Positions 26,817 to 34,870 of a stretch of 64,000 bases of DNA are shown piece after piece (position 1 is the stretch's first letter; every line of letters begins with the position of its first letter). Where the stretch lies: contig JAVDCA010000008.1 in assembly GCA_030848545.1 (NCBI GenBank), positions 124,001 to 188,000 of the forward strand, given 5' to 3'. The notes beneath the pieces were generated by a model that was not told the origin of the DNA, did no database searches, and worked only from the letters and a program-made list of their open reading frames with translations. The stretch is from Astrobacterium formosum. GTDB lineage: Bacteria > Pseudomonadota > Alphaproteobacteria > Rhizobiales > Xanthobacteraceae. The translations under genes were made by a program, and so were the position numbers.

Positions 26817-26896
26817 GTCATTGCGAGCGCAGCGAAGCAGTCCAGTCCTTTCTTCGTGGCACTGGATTGCTTCGTCGCTTCGCTCCTCGCAATGAC
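26817..26896. repeat. 80-bp palindromic repeat element
   Basis: A long imperfect hairpin begins GTCATTGCGAGCGCAGCGAA and returns as TTCGCTCCTCGCAATGAC, with the tip near 26847-26860. The CATTGCGAG...CTTCG arms resemble a hairpin element dispersed in many proteobacterial genomes. It sits exactly between convergent genes and may end both transcripts. Confidence 0.7.
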
Positions 26897-26951
26897 GGGG
26901 CGCGGTCGGCGGCCGTTGGTCTGATCTCGACGCGCCGCCCGACTGACCGGA

Positions 26952-27893
26952 TCAGCCGGCCGCCGCAGTCTTGGCTGCTGCCGCCTTCGGGTCCCAGGCC
27001 GCGACCGTCTTGAGGTCGGCTTCCACCTCCCAGCGGCCGGGCTTGACCGGCGTCTGGCCGACCACCGCGAGGCGGGTGAGGTAGTCCGCCCGGGAAATGC
27101 AGCGGAAACCCATGTCGAGGATGGTCGGCGTCGGCCCCTTGCCGTTGGCCATGGCGAAGCCCCATCGGGCGAGGTGATAGGCCAGCGAGGTGCAGCCCAT
27201 CTTCGACGTGTTGGTCTCGCGCGAGAACTGCGATTCGATGATGAAGACGCCGCCCGCCGCGACCCCGAAGCCGCCGCCCACGAGTTCGCCCGCCTCGTTC
27301 CAGACCTCGAAGGAATGGGCGAAGCCGGCATCGTGCATATCCGCATAGGCGTGCATGATCTTGGGCGTGATCCAGGTGACCGGCCATTTGCCGTCGCGCG
27401 GCTCGGCGCAGGCGACGATGACGGCATCGAAGTCGCGGTCGAAGGTGACCGTATGGCGGCCCTGGCGCATCTGCCGCTTGAGCCGCGAGGCGATATGGAA
27501 TTCGTCGAAGAACAATACGCAGTGCTCGGGCGGTGACCACCACTTGATCGGCCCCACATGGGCGGAGGGATAAAGGCCGCGGCAGTGGGCGCGCAGAAGG
27601 GTGACGACCGAGAGGTCGCGGGCGATGCCGCACACGCCCTGGAAAGTCATCGGGGCGGTTTCCGGATCGGGCAGGTCGGCGCCGGATTCGATCAGGGAGG
27701 CGAGCCAGAGCCAGATGTTGAGCGGTACCTGGGAGATGCGCGCCGGCTGCAGGGCGCGCACGAGGCCGAGCCCGGCGCGTTTCGTCCATTTGAGCGGCGG
27801 TTCGCGGAACAGGGCTTCGCGGCGCTCCCGTCGTCCGCTCGGGATATTGGCATCCGGTGACGGGGCGACGGCGGCTGACGCATCAGGGGGCAT
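26952..27893 (-). CDS. aat: Leucyl/phenylalanyl-tRNA-protein transferase family
   Basis: Protein of 313 residues resembling Aat, which attaches Leu or Phe to proteins with N-terminal Arg or Lys for ClpS/ClpAP degradation. Family landmarks are GPIKWWSPPEHCVLFFDEFH, TWITPKIMHAYADMHDAGFA, HSFEVW, LVGGGFGVAAGG and ESQFSRETNTSKMG. It is longer than E. coli Aat (about 234 residues), with about 90 extra N-terminal residues and a C-terminal extension. ATG 27893 was preferred; the longer frame begins with TTG at 27968. Some key positions differ from classical Aat, so specificity may differ. Confidence 0.78.
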   Translation of the reverse strand: MPPDASAAVAPSPDANIPSGRRERREALFREPPLKWTKRAGLGLVRALQPARISQVPLNIWLWLASLIESGADLPDPETAPMTFQGVCGIARDLSVVTLLRAHCRGLYPSAHVGPIKWWSPPEHCVLFFDEFHIASRLKRQMRQGRHTVTFDRDFDAVIVACAEPRDGKWPVTWITPKIMHAYADMHDAGFAHSFEVWNEAGELVGGGFGVAAGGVFIIESQFSRETNTSKMGCTSLAYHLARWGFAMANGKGPTPTILDMGFRCISRADYLTRLAVVGQTPVKPGRWEVEADLKTVAAWDPKAAAAKTAAAG

Positions 27894-28239
27894 GGCGATG
27901 TCCGCGGTTTGAATTCGGCCGCTCCGCTCACCGGGCGGTATGGAGGGCGGGTGGATTGTCGCGGACAAAGCTTTTCACAATGTAAACCCGGGCTTGGGAT
28001 TCGCCCGCGCGGCTTTTCGGAGGAGGGCGTTGCCGCCGGCGGGTATCCGCTTTGCGAGCTGTCGGTCGGGTCCAGGAAGAGCTTGGCGCAGCAGTGAAAT
28101 TCCCTCGCGGCGCGCGCCCCGGCCCGGGCTTCCCGGGCGAGGCTTGACCGCGGTGCGGCAGGGCCGCAAATAGCGTCTCCGCACGGCGCTTGCGACCGCT
28201 CCCGGTCCGGCCGTGCGGCCCGACGGCGGCTGTAGAAAC
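27894..28239. promoter_or_regulatory. Divergent intergenic region, aat / guaA
   Basis: About 346 bp, GC-rich, with no supportable gene. It must hold the promoters of both flanking genes, but no confident -35/-10 pair or operator was found. The guaA start has only a weak ribosome-binding site. Confidence 0.35.
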
Positions 28240-29787
28240 ATGCACGACAAGATCCTGATCATCGATTTCGGCTCCCAGGTCACCCAGCTGATCGCCCGGC
28301 GGGTGCGCGAGGAGGGTGTCTATTCCGAGATCGTCCCGTTCCAGAAGGCGGAAGCGGCCTTCGCCGAGATGAAGCCCAAGGCGGTGATCCTCTCCGGCGG
28401 GCCGGCCTCCGTGCACGAGAAGGGCGCGCCGCTCGCCCCGCCGTCCCTCTACGAGGCGGGCGTGCCGATCCTCGGCATCTGCTACGGCGAGCAGGCCATG
28501 GCCCAGCAACTCGGTGGCGTCGTCGAGGGCGGCCATCACCGCGAATTCGGCCGCTCCGAGGTCGAGGTCACCGACGACTGCCCCCTGTTCGACGGCGTGT
28601 GGGAGAAGGGCCAAAAGTATCCGGTGTGGATGAGCCATGGCGACCGGGTGACGAAACTGCCGGCCGGCTTCCGCCCCGTCGCCAAGGCCCCTAATGCGCC
28701 GATCGCGGTGATCGCCGACGACGCGCGCAAATTCTACGCCGCCCAATTCCATCTCGAAGTGGTGCACACGCCCCACGGCGCCGCCCTGATCCGCAATTTC
28801 GTGCGCAAGATCGCTGGCTGCGCCGGCGACTGGACCATGCGCGCCTTCAAGGACGAGGCGATCAAGAAGATCCGTGCCCAGGTCGGTAAGGGCAGGGTGA
28901 TCTGCGGCCTCTCGGGCGGGGTCGACAGTGCCGTCGCCGCCGTGCTGATCCACGAGGCGATCGGCCACCAGCTCACTTGCGTGCTGGTCGACCACGGCCT
29001 GATGCGGCTCGGCGAGGCCCAAAAAGTCGTGACCATGTTCCGCGACAGCTACAACATCCCGCTGGTGCACGTGGACGCCTCCAAGACATTTTTGGGCGCG
29101 CTCGCCGGCATCAGCGACCCGGAGGCCAAGCGCAAGACCATCGGCAAGCTGTTCATCGACGTGTTCGAGGAGGAGGCGAAAAAGATCGGCGGCGCCGATT
29201 TCCTCGCCCAGGGCACGCTCTATCCGGACGTCATCGAAAGCGTGTCGTTCACCGGTGGCCCGTCGGTGACCATCAAGTCGCACCACAATGTGGGCGGCCT
29301 GCCGGCGCGCATGAACATGCAACTGGTCGAGCCCTTGCGCGAACTCTTCAAGGACGAGGTGCGCGTGCTCGGCCGCGAGCTCGGCCTGCCCGAATCCTTC
29401 GTGGGCCGCCACCCGTTCCCGGGCCCGGGCCTCGCCATCCGCTGCCCCGGCGAGATTTCGGTCGAAAAGCTCGACATATTGCGGCTCGCCGACGAGATCT
29501 ACATCGAGGAAATCCGCCGCGCCGGCCTCTACGACGACATCTGGCAGGCCTTCGCCGTCATCCTCCCCGTCAAGACGGTCGGCGTCATGGGCGACTTCCG
29601 CACCTACGATTTCGTCGTCGGCCTGCGCGCCGTCACCTCGACCGACGGCATGACCGCCGATTTTTACCCGTTCGAGCCCGCTTTCCTCGGCCGCGTCGCG
29701 ACCCGCATCATCAACGAGGTGAAGGGGGTCAATCGGGTGGTCTACGACGTGACGAGCAAGCCGCCGGGGACGATCGAGTGGGAGTAG
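28240..29787 (+). CDS. guaA: GMP synthase (glutamine-hydrolysing)
   Basis: Enzyme of 515 residues that aminates XMP to GMP with glutamine and ATP. The class I glutamine amidotransferase domain has the nucleophile Cys81 in GICYGEQAM and the His/Glu pair in QFHLEVVHT. The ATP pyrophosphatase P-loop is [10 protein letters not shown] and the dimerisation domain ends in the conserved tail [14 protein letters not shown]. Start at ATG 28240 gives [13 protein letters not shown], the normal family beginning. A diverged copy of its last ~48 bp lies at 31949-31994. Confidence 0.97.
   Translation: MHDKILIIDFGSQVTQLIARRVREEGVYSEIVPFQKAEAAFAEMKPKAVILSGGPASVHEKGAPLAPPSLYEAGVPILGICYGEQAMAQQLGGVVEGGHHREFGRSEVEVTDDCPLFDGVWEKGQKYPVWMSHGDRVTKLPAGFRPVAKAPNAPIAVIADDARKFYAAQFHLEVVHTPHGAALIRNFVRKIAGCAGDWTMRAFKDEAIKKIRAQVGKGRVICGLSGGVDSAVAAVLIHEAIGHQLTCVLVDHGLMRLGEAQKVVTMFRDSYNIPLVHVDASKTFLGALAGISDPEAKRKTIGKLFIDVFEEEAKKIGGADFLAQGTLYPDVIESVSFTGGPSVTIKSHHNVGGLPARMNMQLVEPLRELFKDEVRVLGRELGLPESFVGRHPFPGPGLAIRCPGEISVEKLDILRLADEIYIEEIRRAGLYDDIWQAFAVILPVKTVGVMGDFRTYDFVVGLRAVTSTDGMTADFYPFEPAFLGRVATRIINEVKGVNRVVYDVTSKPPGTIEWE
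29740..29787 (+). repeat. Direct repeat, left copy: guaA 3' end (att-like)
   Basis: The last 16 codons of guaA, including stop. The sequence recurs in diverged form at 31949-31994, in the same orientation, with about 38 of 48 positions identical by eye. Together the copies bracket the accessory module 29788-31948. The guaA 3' end is a known integration site for genomic islands. Confidence 0.6.
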
Positions 29788-29833
29788 AGGGGGGCTGAGT
29801 TGCGAACTCTGGATAGTGTCGCAGGAGGGGGCG

Positions 29834-30772
29834 ATGCTGGCGATGGAAGAACCGCGCTACTTGATTTGCCGGTTGGCTCTGAACGCCCCCGAAGAAATGC
29901 CAATCACGAAAGAGCAATACGAAAGTCTACTGGCTTCCCGTGATTGCCTAACCGAACTCACGTCGCTCGAAGAGAAATTCTTCGCTGTGAGCGAGAGCTA
30001 TCGGGAAGTAGAGAAGGTGATCTTCGATATCACTATCAATGACTTGCTCTATAGCAGCGTGCAGGTGCCTGAAATCTACGCCAGCGGAGCCTTGTTCGGC
30101 CGACAGGTCGCCTCGTTCATGTCGGTTGTCCGTCTCTACCTTGATACGATCGAGACCCACGCGCGAGAAATTACTGGAGGGAAAGTCGATGCGGCGGCAG
30201 TGAAAGCCGTCCTGTCGGAACGATACGGTCTTTCCTTTTACTATCGTGTCATGGAGGCGATTCGGAATCACGCGCAACACCGCGCTTTTCCCGTACACTC
30301 CGCTTCTTATGGCGGAGGATGGGACAAGGACCGTACAGAGAACACCTATCGGGCAGAATTCTTCTTTGAGGCCGCCAAGGCGAAAGACGATAGGAAGTTC
30401 AAGACAAAAACCAGGGAAGAAATCGAGATGGCCGGCGGTAAGGTCGATCTCAAGGCCTGTGTACGGCAGTACTTCTCCGACTTTTGCGAGATTCATGCCG
30501 AGTTCCGCAAATTGTTCGCGGAATCGAAGACTGCGGCGGAGAAGGACATCAAATACTGGCGCGAAAGGTGGGCCAACGAATCGGGCAATCCACCGCTGAT
30601 CGGTGTCGGTGCCTTCAAATTCAATGGCGAATATATCGACCTTGACGCCAAGCGTGCGTTCATCGGCCCGCAAATCGACGAATACCGGGAGTCGCTCGAA
30701 GCCAAGACCGCGCTCCTTACTGATATGGTCTACCGCAAAATTGGTCTCTACAGCGAGCGTGAGAGGAAATAG
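29834..30772 (+). CDS. Uncharacterised protein with HEPN-like RNHAQH motif
   Basis: Protein of 312 residues, largely helical, with no membrane segment or signal peptide. I know no named family for it. The motif R144-N-H-A-Q-H149 in MEAIRNHAQHRAFPV fits the R-x4-6-H signature of HEPN ribonucleases (commonly RN-x3-H), found in toxins and defence systems. Base composition is clearly more AT-rich than the neighbours, a sign of transfer. A strong AGGAGG precedes ATG 29834. It lies immediately after guaA inside the module bracketed by duplicated guaA 3' ends. Function is inference. Confidence 0.6.
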   Translation: MLAMEEPRYLICRLALNAPEEMPITKEQYESLLASRDCLTELTSLEEKFFAVSESYREVEKVIFDITINDLLYSSVQVPEIYASGALFGRQVASFMSVVRLYLDTIETHAREITGGKVDAAAVKAVLSERYGLSFYYRVMEAIRNHAQHRAFPVHSASYGGGWDKDRTENTYRAEFFFEAAKAKDDRKFKTKTREEIEMAGGKVDLKACVRQYFSDFCEIHAEFRKLFAESKTAAEKDIKYWRERWANESGNPPLIGVGAFKFNGEYIDLDAKRAFIGPQIDEYRESLEAKTALLTDMVYRKIGLYSERERK

Positions 30773-30896
30773 AACGCCGCAAGAAGCCCGTAGCCTCAAC
30801 TCATCCTACAGCGCTGCTGTCCGGCCGGCTTGAAGCCTGGACGGCGTTGGCCTACGTTCAACAAAATTCGATTTTGTCGAACACGAGGCGATCGCG

Positions 30897-31271
30897 ATGA
30901 CAAAGACGGCGAACAGGCGTTCGGTGCGCGACGCGAAGCCGTCGGGGCAAGGCGCGTCCAAGGCCGGCGCGGGCTCCGCGAAAGTCATTCGCCGCGACGC
31001 CGGCACGAACCGGTTCGTCGTCAGCAAGGCGCGGTTCGAGGCGGTTCTGCGGGCAGCCGAGCAATCCGGTCTCCTCGGCGAAAAGAGCAGCCGGATCGCA
31101 GGCCGGGTGAGCCCGGCCCTGGTCGCGCAAGCCAAGCGACAAACCGGCATCGAGACCGATACCGACCTGATCGAGTTCGCGCTGGCGACTATCGCCCTCG
31201 AAGACGAGTTCGCACGAGCCTTCAAGCAAGCGCGTGGCACCGTCGATCCGGACCTCGAGCTCGGCTTCTAA
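30897..31271 (+). CDS. Putative antitoxin partner of the PIN-domain protein
   Basis: Protein of 124 residues. The N-terminal third is basic and looks disordered. The C-terminal part (RIAGRVSPALVAQAKRQTGI, then TDTDLIEFALATIALEDEF) resembles ribbon-helix-helix antitoxins: a strand, two helices, then an acidic toxin-binding tail. It ends 3 bp before the PIN-domain gene, the usual antitoxin-toxin order. Longer than most VapB proteins (70-90 residues). Confidence 0.6.
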   Translation: MTKTANRRSVRDAKPSGQGASKAGAGSAKVIRRDAGTNRFVVSKARFEAVLRAAEQSGLLGEKSSRIAGRVSPALVAQAKRQTGIETDTDLIEFALATIALEDEFARAFKQARGTVDPDLELGF

Positions 31272-31274
31272 ACG

Positions 31275-31841
31275 ATGGCGGCGTTCGATTTCGAGGCCGC
31301 GCGGCGCTGGGCCCGTTTCGATCCGCGCAAAACGCTGGCGCGGCGCCGTGACGACGAACTCCCGTTCGTCGATGCGAACCGGATCGGCGGACAGGGACTG
31401 TTGCTCGACACCTGCGTCTATATCGATCAGATGCAGGATCGCTCGCCGCCGGAGTTGGACGACCTGATCGCGTATCGGCAGGTCAATCATTCGACGGTGG
31501 CGATCCAGGAGCTGATGCACACCATCGGCGTATTGAACCCCGCGGACCAGCGAACGGCAGCCGTCATCGCCGAAATCGGCAGGCAGATCAGGGCGATGCC
31601 GCCGCATCGCCTATTCGTACCCGACGCGGAGGTGCTCGGACGGGCGGCGCTGCTGTCGGGAATCCTCTGCCGCCTGCAGGGATACGTGACCGACGGAAAG
31701 CTGCGCGCGCTCCAGGACTGTGTGCTGTTCCTGCAGGCACAGAAGCTCGGCCTGGCGGTTCTGACCACGAATGTCGCCGACTTCGATATTCTGCTGCAAC
31801 TCATTCCGGCCGGGCGGGGATTGTTCTACCGAAGAAGGTGA
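31275..31841 (+). CDS. PIN-domain ribonuclease, likely toxin
   Basis: Protein of 188 residues. The PIN core begins at LLLDTCVYIDQM (first acidic residue near 45) and continues with the Glu in VAIQELMHTIG and the Asp residues in LQDCVLFLQAQKLG and TTNVADFDILL. It has an N-terminal extension of about 40 residues before the PIN domain, unlike the compact VapC. With the upstream 124-residue gene it forms a type II toxin-antitoxin-like pair. VapC-type toxins cut tRNA or rRNA; the target here is unknown. Confidence 0.75.
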   Translation: MAAFDFEAARRWARFDPRKTLARRRDDELPFVDANRIGGQGLLLDTCVYIDQMQDRSPPELDDLIAYRQVNHSTVAIQELMHTIGVLNPADQRTAAVIAEIGRQIRAMPPHRLFVPDAEVLGRAALLSGILCRLQGYVTDGKLRALQDCVLFLQAQKLGLAVLTTNVADFDILLQLIPAGRGLFYRRR

Positions 31842-31857
31842 TGGCGCTGGTTTCATA

Positions 31858-31948
31858 GCCCTTAGGATGGGATGAGCCGAAGGCAAAGCCCATCACCGCC
31901 CGCTGCGATGAAGTCATGGGTTTCGTTGCCGCTCAACCCGTCCTACGG
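31858..31948. repeat. REP-like hairpin repeat, copy A
   Basis: Left arm TTAGGATGGGATGAGCCGAA and right arm ATGGGTTTCGTTGCCGCTCA, ending CCGTCCTACGG, form a long imperfect hairpin. The same element recurs at 32292-32383 and, truncated, at 34732-34773. It immediately precedes the diverged guaA 3' copy. Confidence 0.7.
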
Positions 31949-31994
31949 CTATGACGTGACGTCGGAGCCGCCGGGCACGATCGAGCGCGAGTGA
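31949..31994 (+). pseudogene. Diverged copy of the guaA 3' end (att-like right copy)
   Basis: Translation gives YDVTSEPPGTIERE followed by stop, against [14 protein letters not shown] and stop in guaA. There is no start codon or upstream guaA sequence, so it is a displaced gene end. Integration of an element into the guaA 3' end would restore the gene and leave this copy at the far junction. No integrase gene remains between the copies. Confidence 0.75.
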
Positions 31995-32049
31995 GGCGAT
32001 AGGAGGCAATGAGAATGGGTGCGTTTTCCCGGATGACAGGCCTTCAGTC

Positions 32050-32274
32050 GTGAGCCGCAAGGACAGTACGTCAGCCGTCGAGCGACGTATTCGCCGCATC
32101 GCGGTGCGTCACGGGCTGCACATCCTGAAGCCGCAGAAGCCGGACCCCAGGGTGACCCGGCACGGCGGCTATATGCTGCGCGACGTGGAGACCGCCAAGA
32201 TCGTCTTTGGCGACCAGCCCTATCCCTTCGCCGCCGACCTCGCGGAAATCGAGGCCTATCTCGAAAAACTGTGA
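32050..32274 (+). CDS. Small conserved-looking protein of unknown function
   Basis: Basic protein of 74 residues (VERRIRRIAVRHGLHILKPQ, then GGYMLRDVETAKIVFGD), beginning at GTG 32050. Codon bias is coding-like and the mix of basic N-terminus and acidic C-terminus is not random. It lies between two hairpin repeats just outside the duplicated guaA end. No function can be assigned. Confidence 0.55.
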   Translation: MSRKDSTSAVERRIRRIAVRHGLHILKPQKPDPRVTRHGGYMLRDVETAKIVFGDQPYPFAADLAEIEAYLEKL

Positions 32275-32291
32275 CCGTGACTTCGACGAAC

Positions 32292-32383
32292 AGCCCGTAG
32301 GATGGGTCGAGCCGAAGGCGAAACCCATCGCCGACGGTCGCGACGAGATGATGGGTTTCGCTGCCGCTCAACGGCAACCTACG
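32292..32383. repeat. REP-like hairpin repeat, copy B
   Basis: Arms AGCCCGTAGGATGGGTCGAG and GATGGGTTTCGCTGCCGCTC pair imperfectly over about 90 bp and end in CAACCTACG. Sequence and layout match copy A. Located between the 74-residue gene and the PIN toxin gene on the opposite strand. Confidence 0.72.
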
Positions 32384-32390
32384 TACTCGA

Positions 32391-32815
32391 TCACGTCAGC
32401 AGCCGTGTCGGCACGCCGAGCACCGGGCCGGCTTCGGCAAGCAGCCGGTCGAGCGTGTGCACCGTCGCTCCGTGCTCGGAAGCCGCCGCGAGGTGCAGGG
32501 CGTCACCGGCCCGAAGTCCGAGCGTGTATTGATCGGCGAACTTGGCTGCCACCCGAAATTGACCGGCCGTCACCGCGAGCACGGTAAAGCTCTCGGCGAC
32601 GAGCCTGTTGAACATGGCGATGGCGGCGGCGCGTTGCTCGACGTCGATTTGCCCTGTTCGCAGCTTGACGGAAAAGGCCGACGACATCTCGGTGATGGTC
32701 CAGTCGCTGATCAGAAGCTGCGTCGGATCCTGTCCGGCGAGCCATGCCTGAGCGCGCGCGGTCGCGGCTTCGTTGGACAGCGCCGCGACGATCAGCGAAG
32801 TGTCGAGATAAAGCA

Positions 32816-32816
<1 letters not shown>
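32391..32816 (-). CDS. VapC-type PIN-domain toxin
   Basis: Ribonuclease toxin of 141 residues. PIN acidic residues are visible in [13 protein letters not shown] (Asp5), the Glu in [11 protein letters not shown], and [12 protein letters not shown] plus [12 protein letters not shown] near the C-terminus. It is encoded after a Phd/YefM-like antitoxin with a 1-nt overlap (TGATG). Compact VapC length. Not closely similar to the PIN protein at 31275. Confidence 0.85.
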
Positions 32817-33127
<311 letters not shown>

Positions 33128-33136
33128 TCAAGTTAG

Positions 33137-33151
33137 TATAGCGGCGCTATA
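33137..33151. promoter_or_regulatory. TetR operator O1
   Basis: Perfect 15-bp palindrome TATAGCGGCGCTATA, 33 bp upstream of the tetR start. With O2 it forms a tandem pair sharing the pattern TATAGC-R-G-Y-GCTATA. Confidence 0.75.
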
Positions 33152-33161
33152 GGCTAGCCAC

Positions 33162-33176
33162 TATAGCAGTGCTATA
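33162..33176. promoter_or_regulatory. TetR operator O2
   Basis: Perfect 15-bp palindrome TATAGCAGTGCTATA, ending 8 bp before the tetR start codon, centred 25 bp from O1. Position and symmetry suggest autorepression of the tetR-SDR operon. Confidence 0.75.
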
Positions 33177-33184
33177 TTCCAACC

Positions 33185-33760
33185 ATGGACACGAAGACGA
33201 CACTGGTTAGGGCGGCCCTGACCCTGATCGAGGAGGAGGGCGAGGCGCATTTCTCGACGCGGGCGGTCTGCGACATCGCGAAGGTGACAGCGCCCACGCT
33301 CTATCATCATTTCCACAGCGCCGATGGCCTGCTGAGCGCAGCGATCGCCGAGGCTTTCGAGCAGTTCCTGTCAACGAAGAGGTTGGCCATCCAGTCGCCG
33401 GACCCGGTCACGGCGCTGATCGAAGGCTGGGACAACTATGTGGGATTCGCCGCAGCGCGCCCGCGCCTTTACGCGGCGATGATGGCGCGATTCCTTTCCG
33501 GCGCCGACCTGCCTGCGGCCCGGGAGGGACAGGCGATGCTGCGCCACCGCATCGCCCAGATCGAGGCTGCAGGCCGGCTGGCGGTCACGCCCGAGGCGGC
33601 TGTTCAGGTCGTCTGGGCCTCGGTCAATTCGGCCGCGATGTTGTTCCTGAGCGCTACGCTCCAGCCGGGTGTCGGGATGGGAACACCCGATCCCGCCATC
33701 GTCGCCCGCCTGCGCGACGCCGCCGTGCAGGCGATCTGCACATCAGTTTCACCGGAGTAG
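33185..33760 (+). CDS. TetR family regulator
   Basis: Regulator of 191 residues. The N-terminal helix-turn-helix (EAHFSTRAVCDIAKVTAPTL, then YHHFHSADGLL) is typical. The C-terminal ligand domain is unassigned. Two perfect 15-bp palindromes lie directly upstream. The stop codon carries the ribosome-binding site (GGAGTAG) of the next gene, an extended SDR, so the two are one operon. Confidence 0.88.
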   Translation: MDTKTTLVRAALTLIEEEGEAHFSTRAVCDIAKVTAPTLYHHFHSADGLLSAAIAEAFEQFLSTKRLAIQSPDPVTALIEGWDNYVGFAAARPRLYAAMMARFLSGADLPAAREGQAMLRHRIAQIEAAGRLAVTPEAAVQVVWASVNSAAMLFLSATLQPGVGMGTPDPAIVARLRDAAVQAICTSVSPE

Positions 33761-33764
33761 GCGT

Positions 33765-34733
33765 ATGAAAATCCTTGTGACCGGCGGGTCCGGCTTTCTC
33801 GGTTCGCGCCTTATTCCCAAGCTCGTCGCGGAAGGCCATGACGTGTTCGCCATGGCCCGCTCGTCCGCGGCCGATGGCAAGCTGCAGGCGCTCCGAGCGG
33901 TGCCCGTTCGCGGCGACATGGACAATCCCGGCGGCATGGCGATGCCGCCGGTCAACGCGGTCATACATCTGGCCGCCCACTTCCACTTCGCCGGTCCGCG
34001 CGCGCCTTACTTCCAGATCAACGTGGACGGCACGACAGCTTTGCTGAAGGCCGCACAGGCGGCAGGCGTTTCATCCTTCATCTATCTGACGGCCGCCGCC
34101 GTCATCATGGACGATCGCGGCTCACCGGTCCGCGACGCCGATGAGCGTGCGCCGACCTTTCCGGACAGCTTTTCGCCCTACATCGCCAGCAAGGCGACCA
34201 GCGAGGCTGGCGTTCTTGCTGCCAACCGGCCTGGTTTCCGCACCATCGCCATTCGACCGCCGGGCATCTGGGGGCCGGGCGACGCCTTCAGCCGCAACAT
34301 CCCGCACGCGATCAGGTCGGGCCAGTTCGCCTTCGTCGCGCGTGGCGACTATCCCTATTCCACCAGCCATGTGGACAATGTCGTCGAAGCGCTGATCTGC
34401 GCTCTCGATCGGGGCGCAGGCGGCAAGGCCTATTTCGTTCGCGATCCCGACAACACGACCTTCCGTGCCTTCATCGACGGACTGGCGAAGCTGCAGGGGC
34501 TGTCGATCGACAAGCTGCGTTCGGTTCCCTATGGGATGGCCTTCTTCATGGGACGCATGATGGAACTCGGGGCAAGACTTAAGGGCTCGGATCAGGACCC
34601 CGCACTGACCCGAACCATGGTGCGCATGATCGGCCGCGAGTTCACGATCGACGATAGCGCCGCGCGGCGAGACCTGGGCTATGTGGGCAAGATCTCGCGT
34701 CTCGAGGGGCTGGCCTCTTACGGGGCGGGTTAG
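33765..34733 (+). CDS. NAD-dependent epimerase/dehydratase family protein (extended SDR)
   Basis: Oxidoreductase of 322 residues. The Rossmann motif ILVTGGSGFLGSRLI opens the protein and the active-site YIASK lies near residue 140 (SFSPYIASKATSE). IRPPGIWGPGDAF and the following substrate region resemble 3-beta-hydroxysteroid dehydrogenase-like SDRs. Start at ATG 33765, 4 bp after the tetR stop. The substrate is unknown; the TetR partner suggests induction by a hydrophobic compound. Confidence 0.82.
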   Translation: MKILVTGGSGFLGSRLIPKLVAEGHDVFAMARSSAADGKLQALRAVPVRGDMDNPGGMAMPPVNAVIHLAAHFHFAGPRAPYFQINVDGTTALLKAAQAAGVSSFIYLTAAAVIMDDRGSPVRDADERAPTFPDSFSPYIASKATSEAGVLAANRPGFRTIAIRPPGIWGPGDAFSRNIPHAIRSGQFAFVARGDYPYSTSHVDNVVEALICALDRGAGGKAYFVRDPDNTTFRAFIDGLAKLQGLSIDKLRSVPYGMAFFMGRMMELGARLKGSDQDPALTRTMVRMIGREFTIDDSAARRDLGYVGKISRLEGLASYGAG

Positions 34734-34773
34734 CCCGGAGGAGGGGTGAGCCGAAGGCAAAACCCATTTTTTG
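34732..34773 (+). repeat. REP-like repeat, truncated copy C
   Basis: Only the left arm of the repeat family is present (GGGGTGAGCCGAAGGCAAAA, then CCCATTTTTT). The GGGT/ACCC pairing followed by a T-run may end the tetR-SDR transcript. Confidence 0.5.
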
Positions 34774-34834
34774 GTCTGCTAGATCGGCAGGCGGGGTGCG
34801 CCGCCACCAATGGCTGACTGTCCCTGAAAGCACC

Positions 34835-34870
34835 TTGACTTTTTGTATGGCGCCTAACATTATTGTCAGG
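34835..34870 (+). promoter_or_regulatory. marR promoter with overlapping operator
   Basis: TTGACT at 34835-34840 and CATTAT at 34858-34863 are separated by 17 bp. An inverted repeat CCTAACA-TTAT-TGTCAGG (34853-34870, one mismatched pair) covers the -10 box and expected start of transcription. The marR start codon GTG at 34870 falls where transcription should begin, so the message would be leaderless. Confidence 0.6.

Noticed and set aside
31858-32383. CRISPR-like repeats
   Set aside because: Two long hairpins with genes between them, no regular spacers and no cas genes; they fit a REP-like family.
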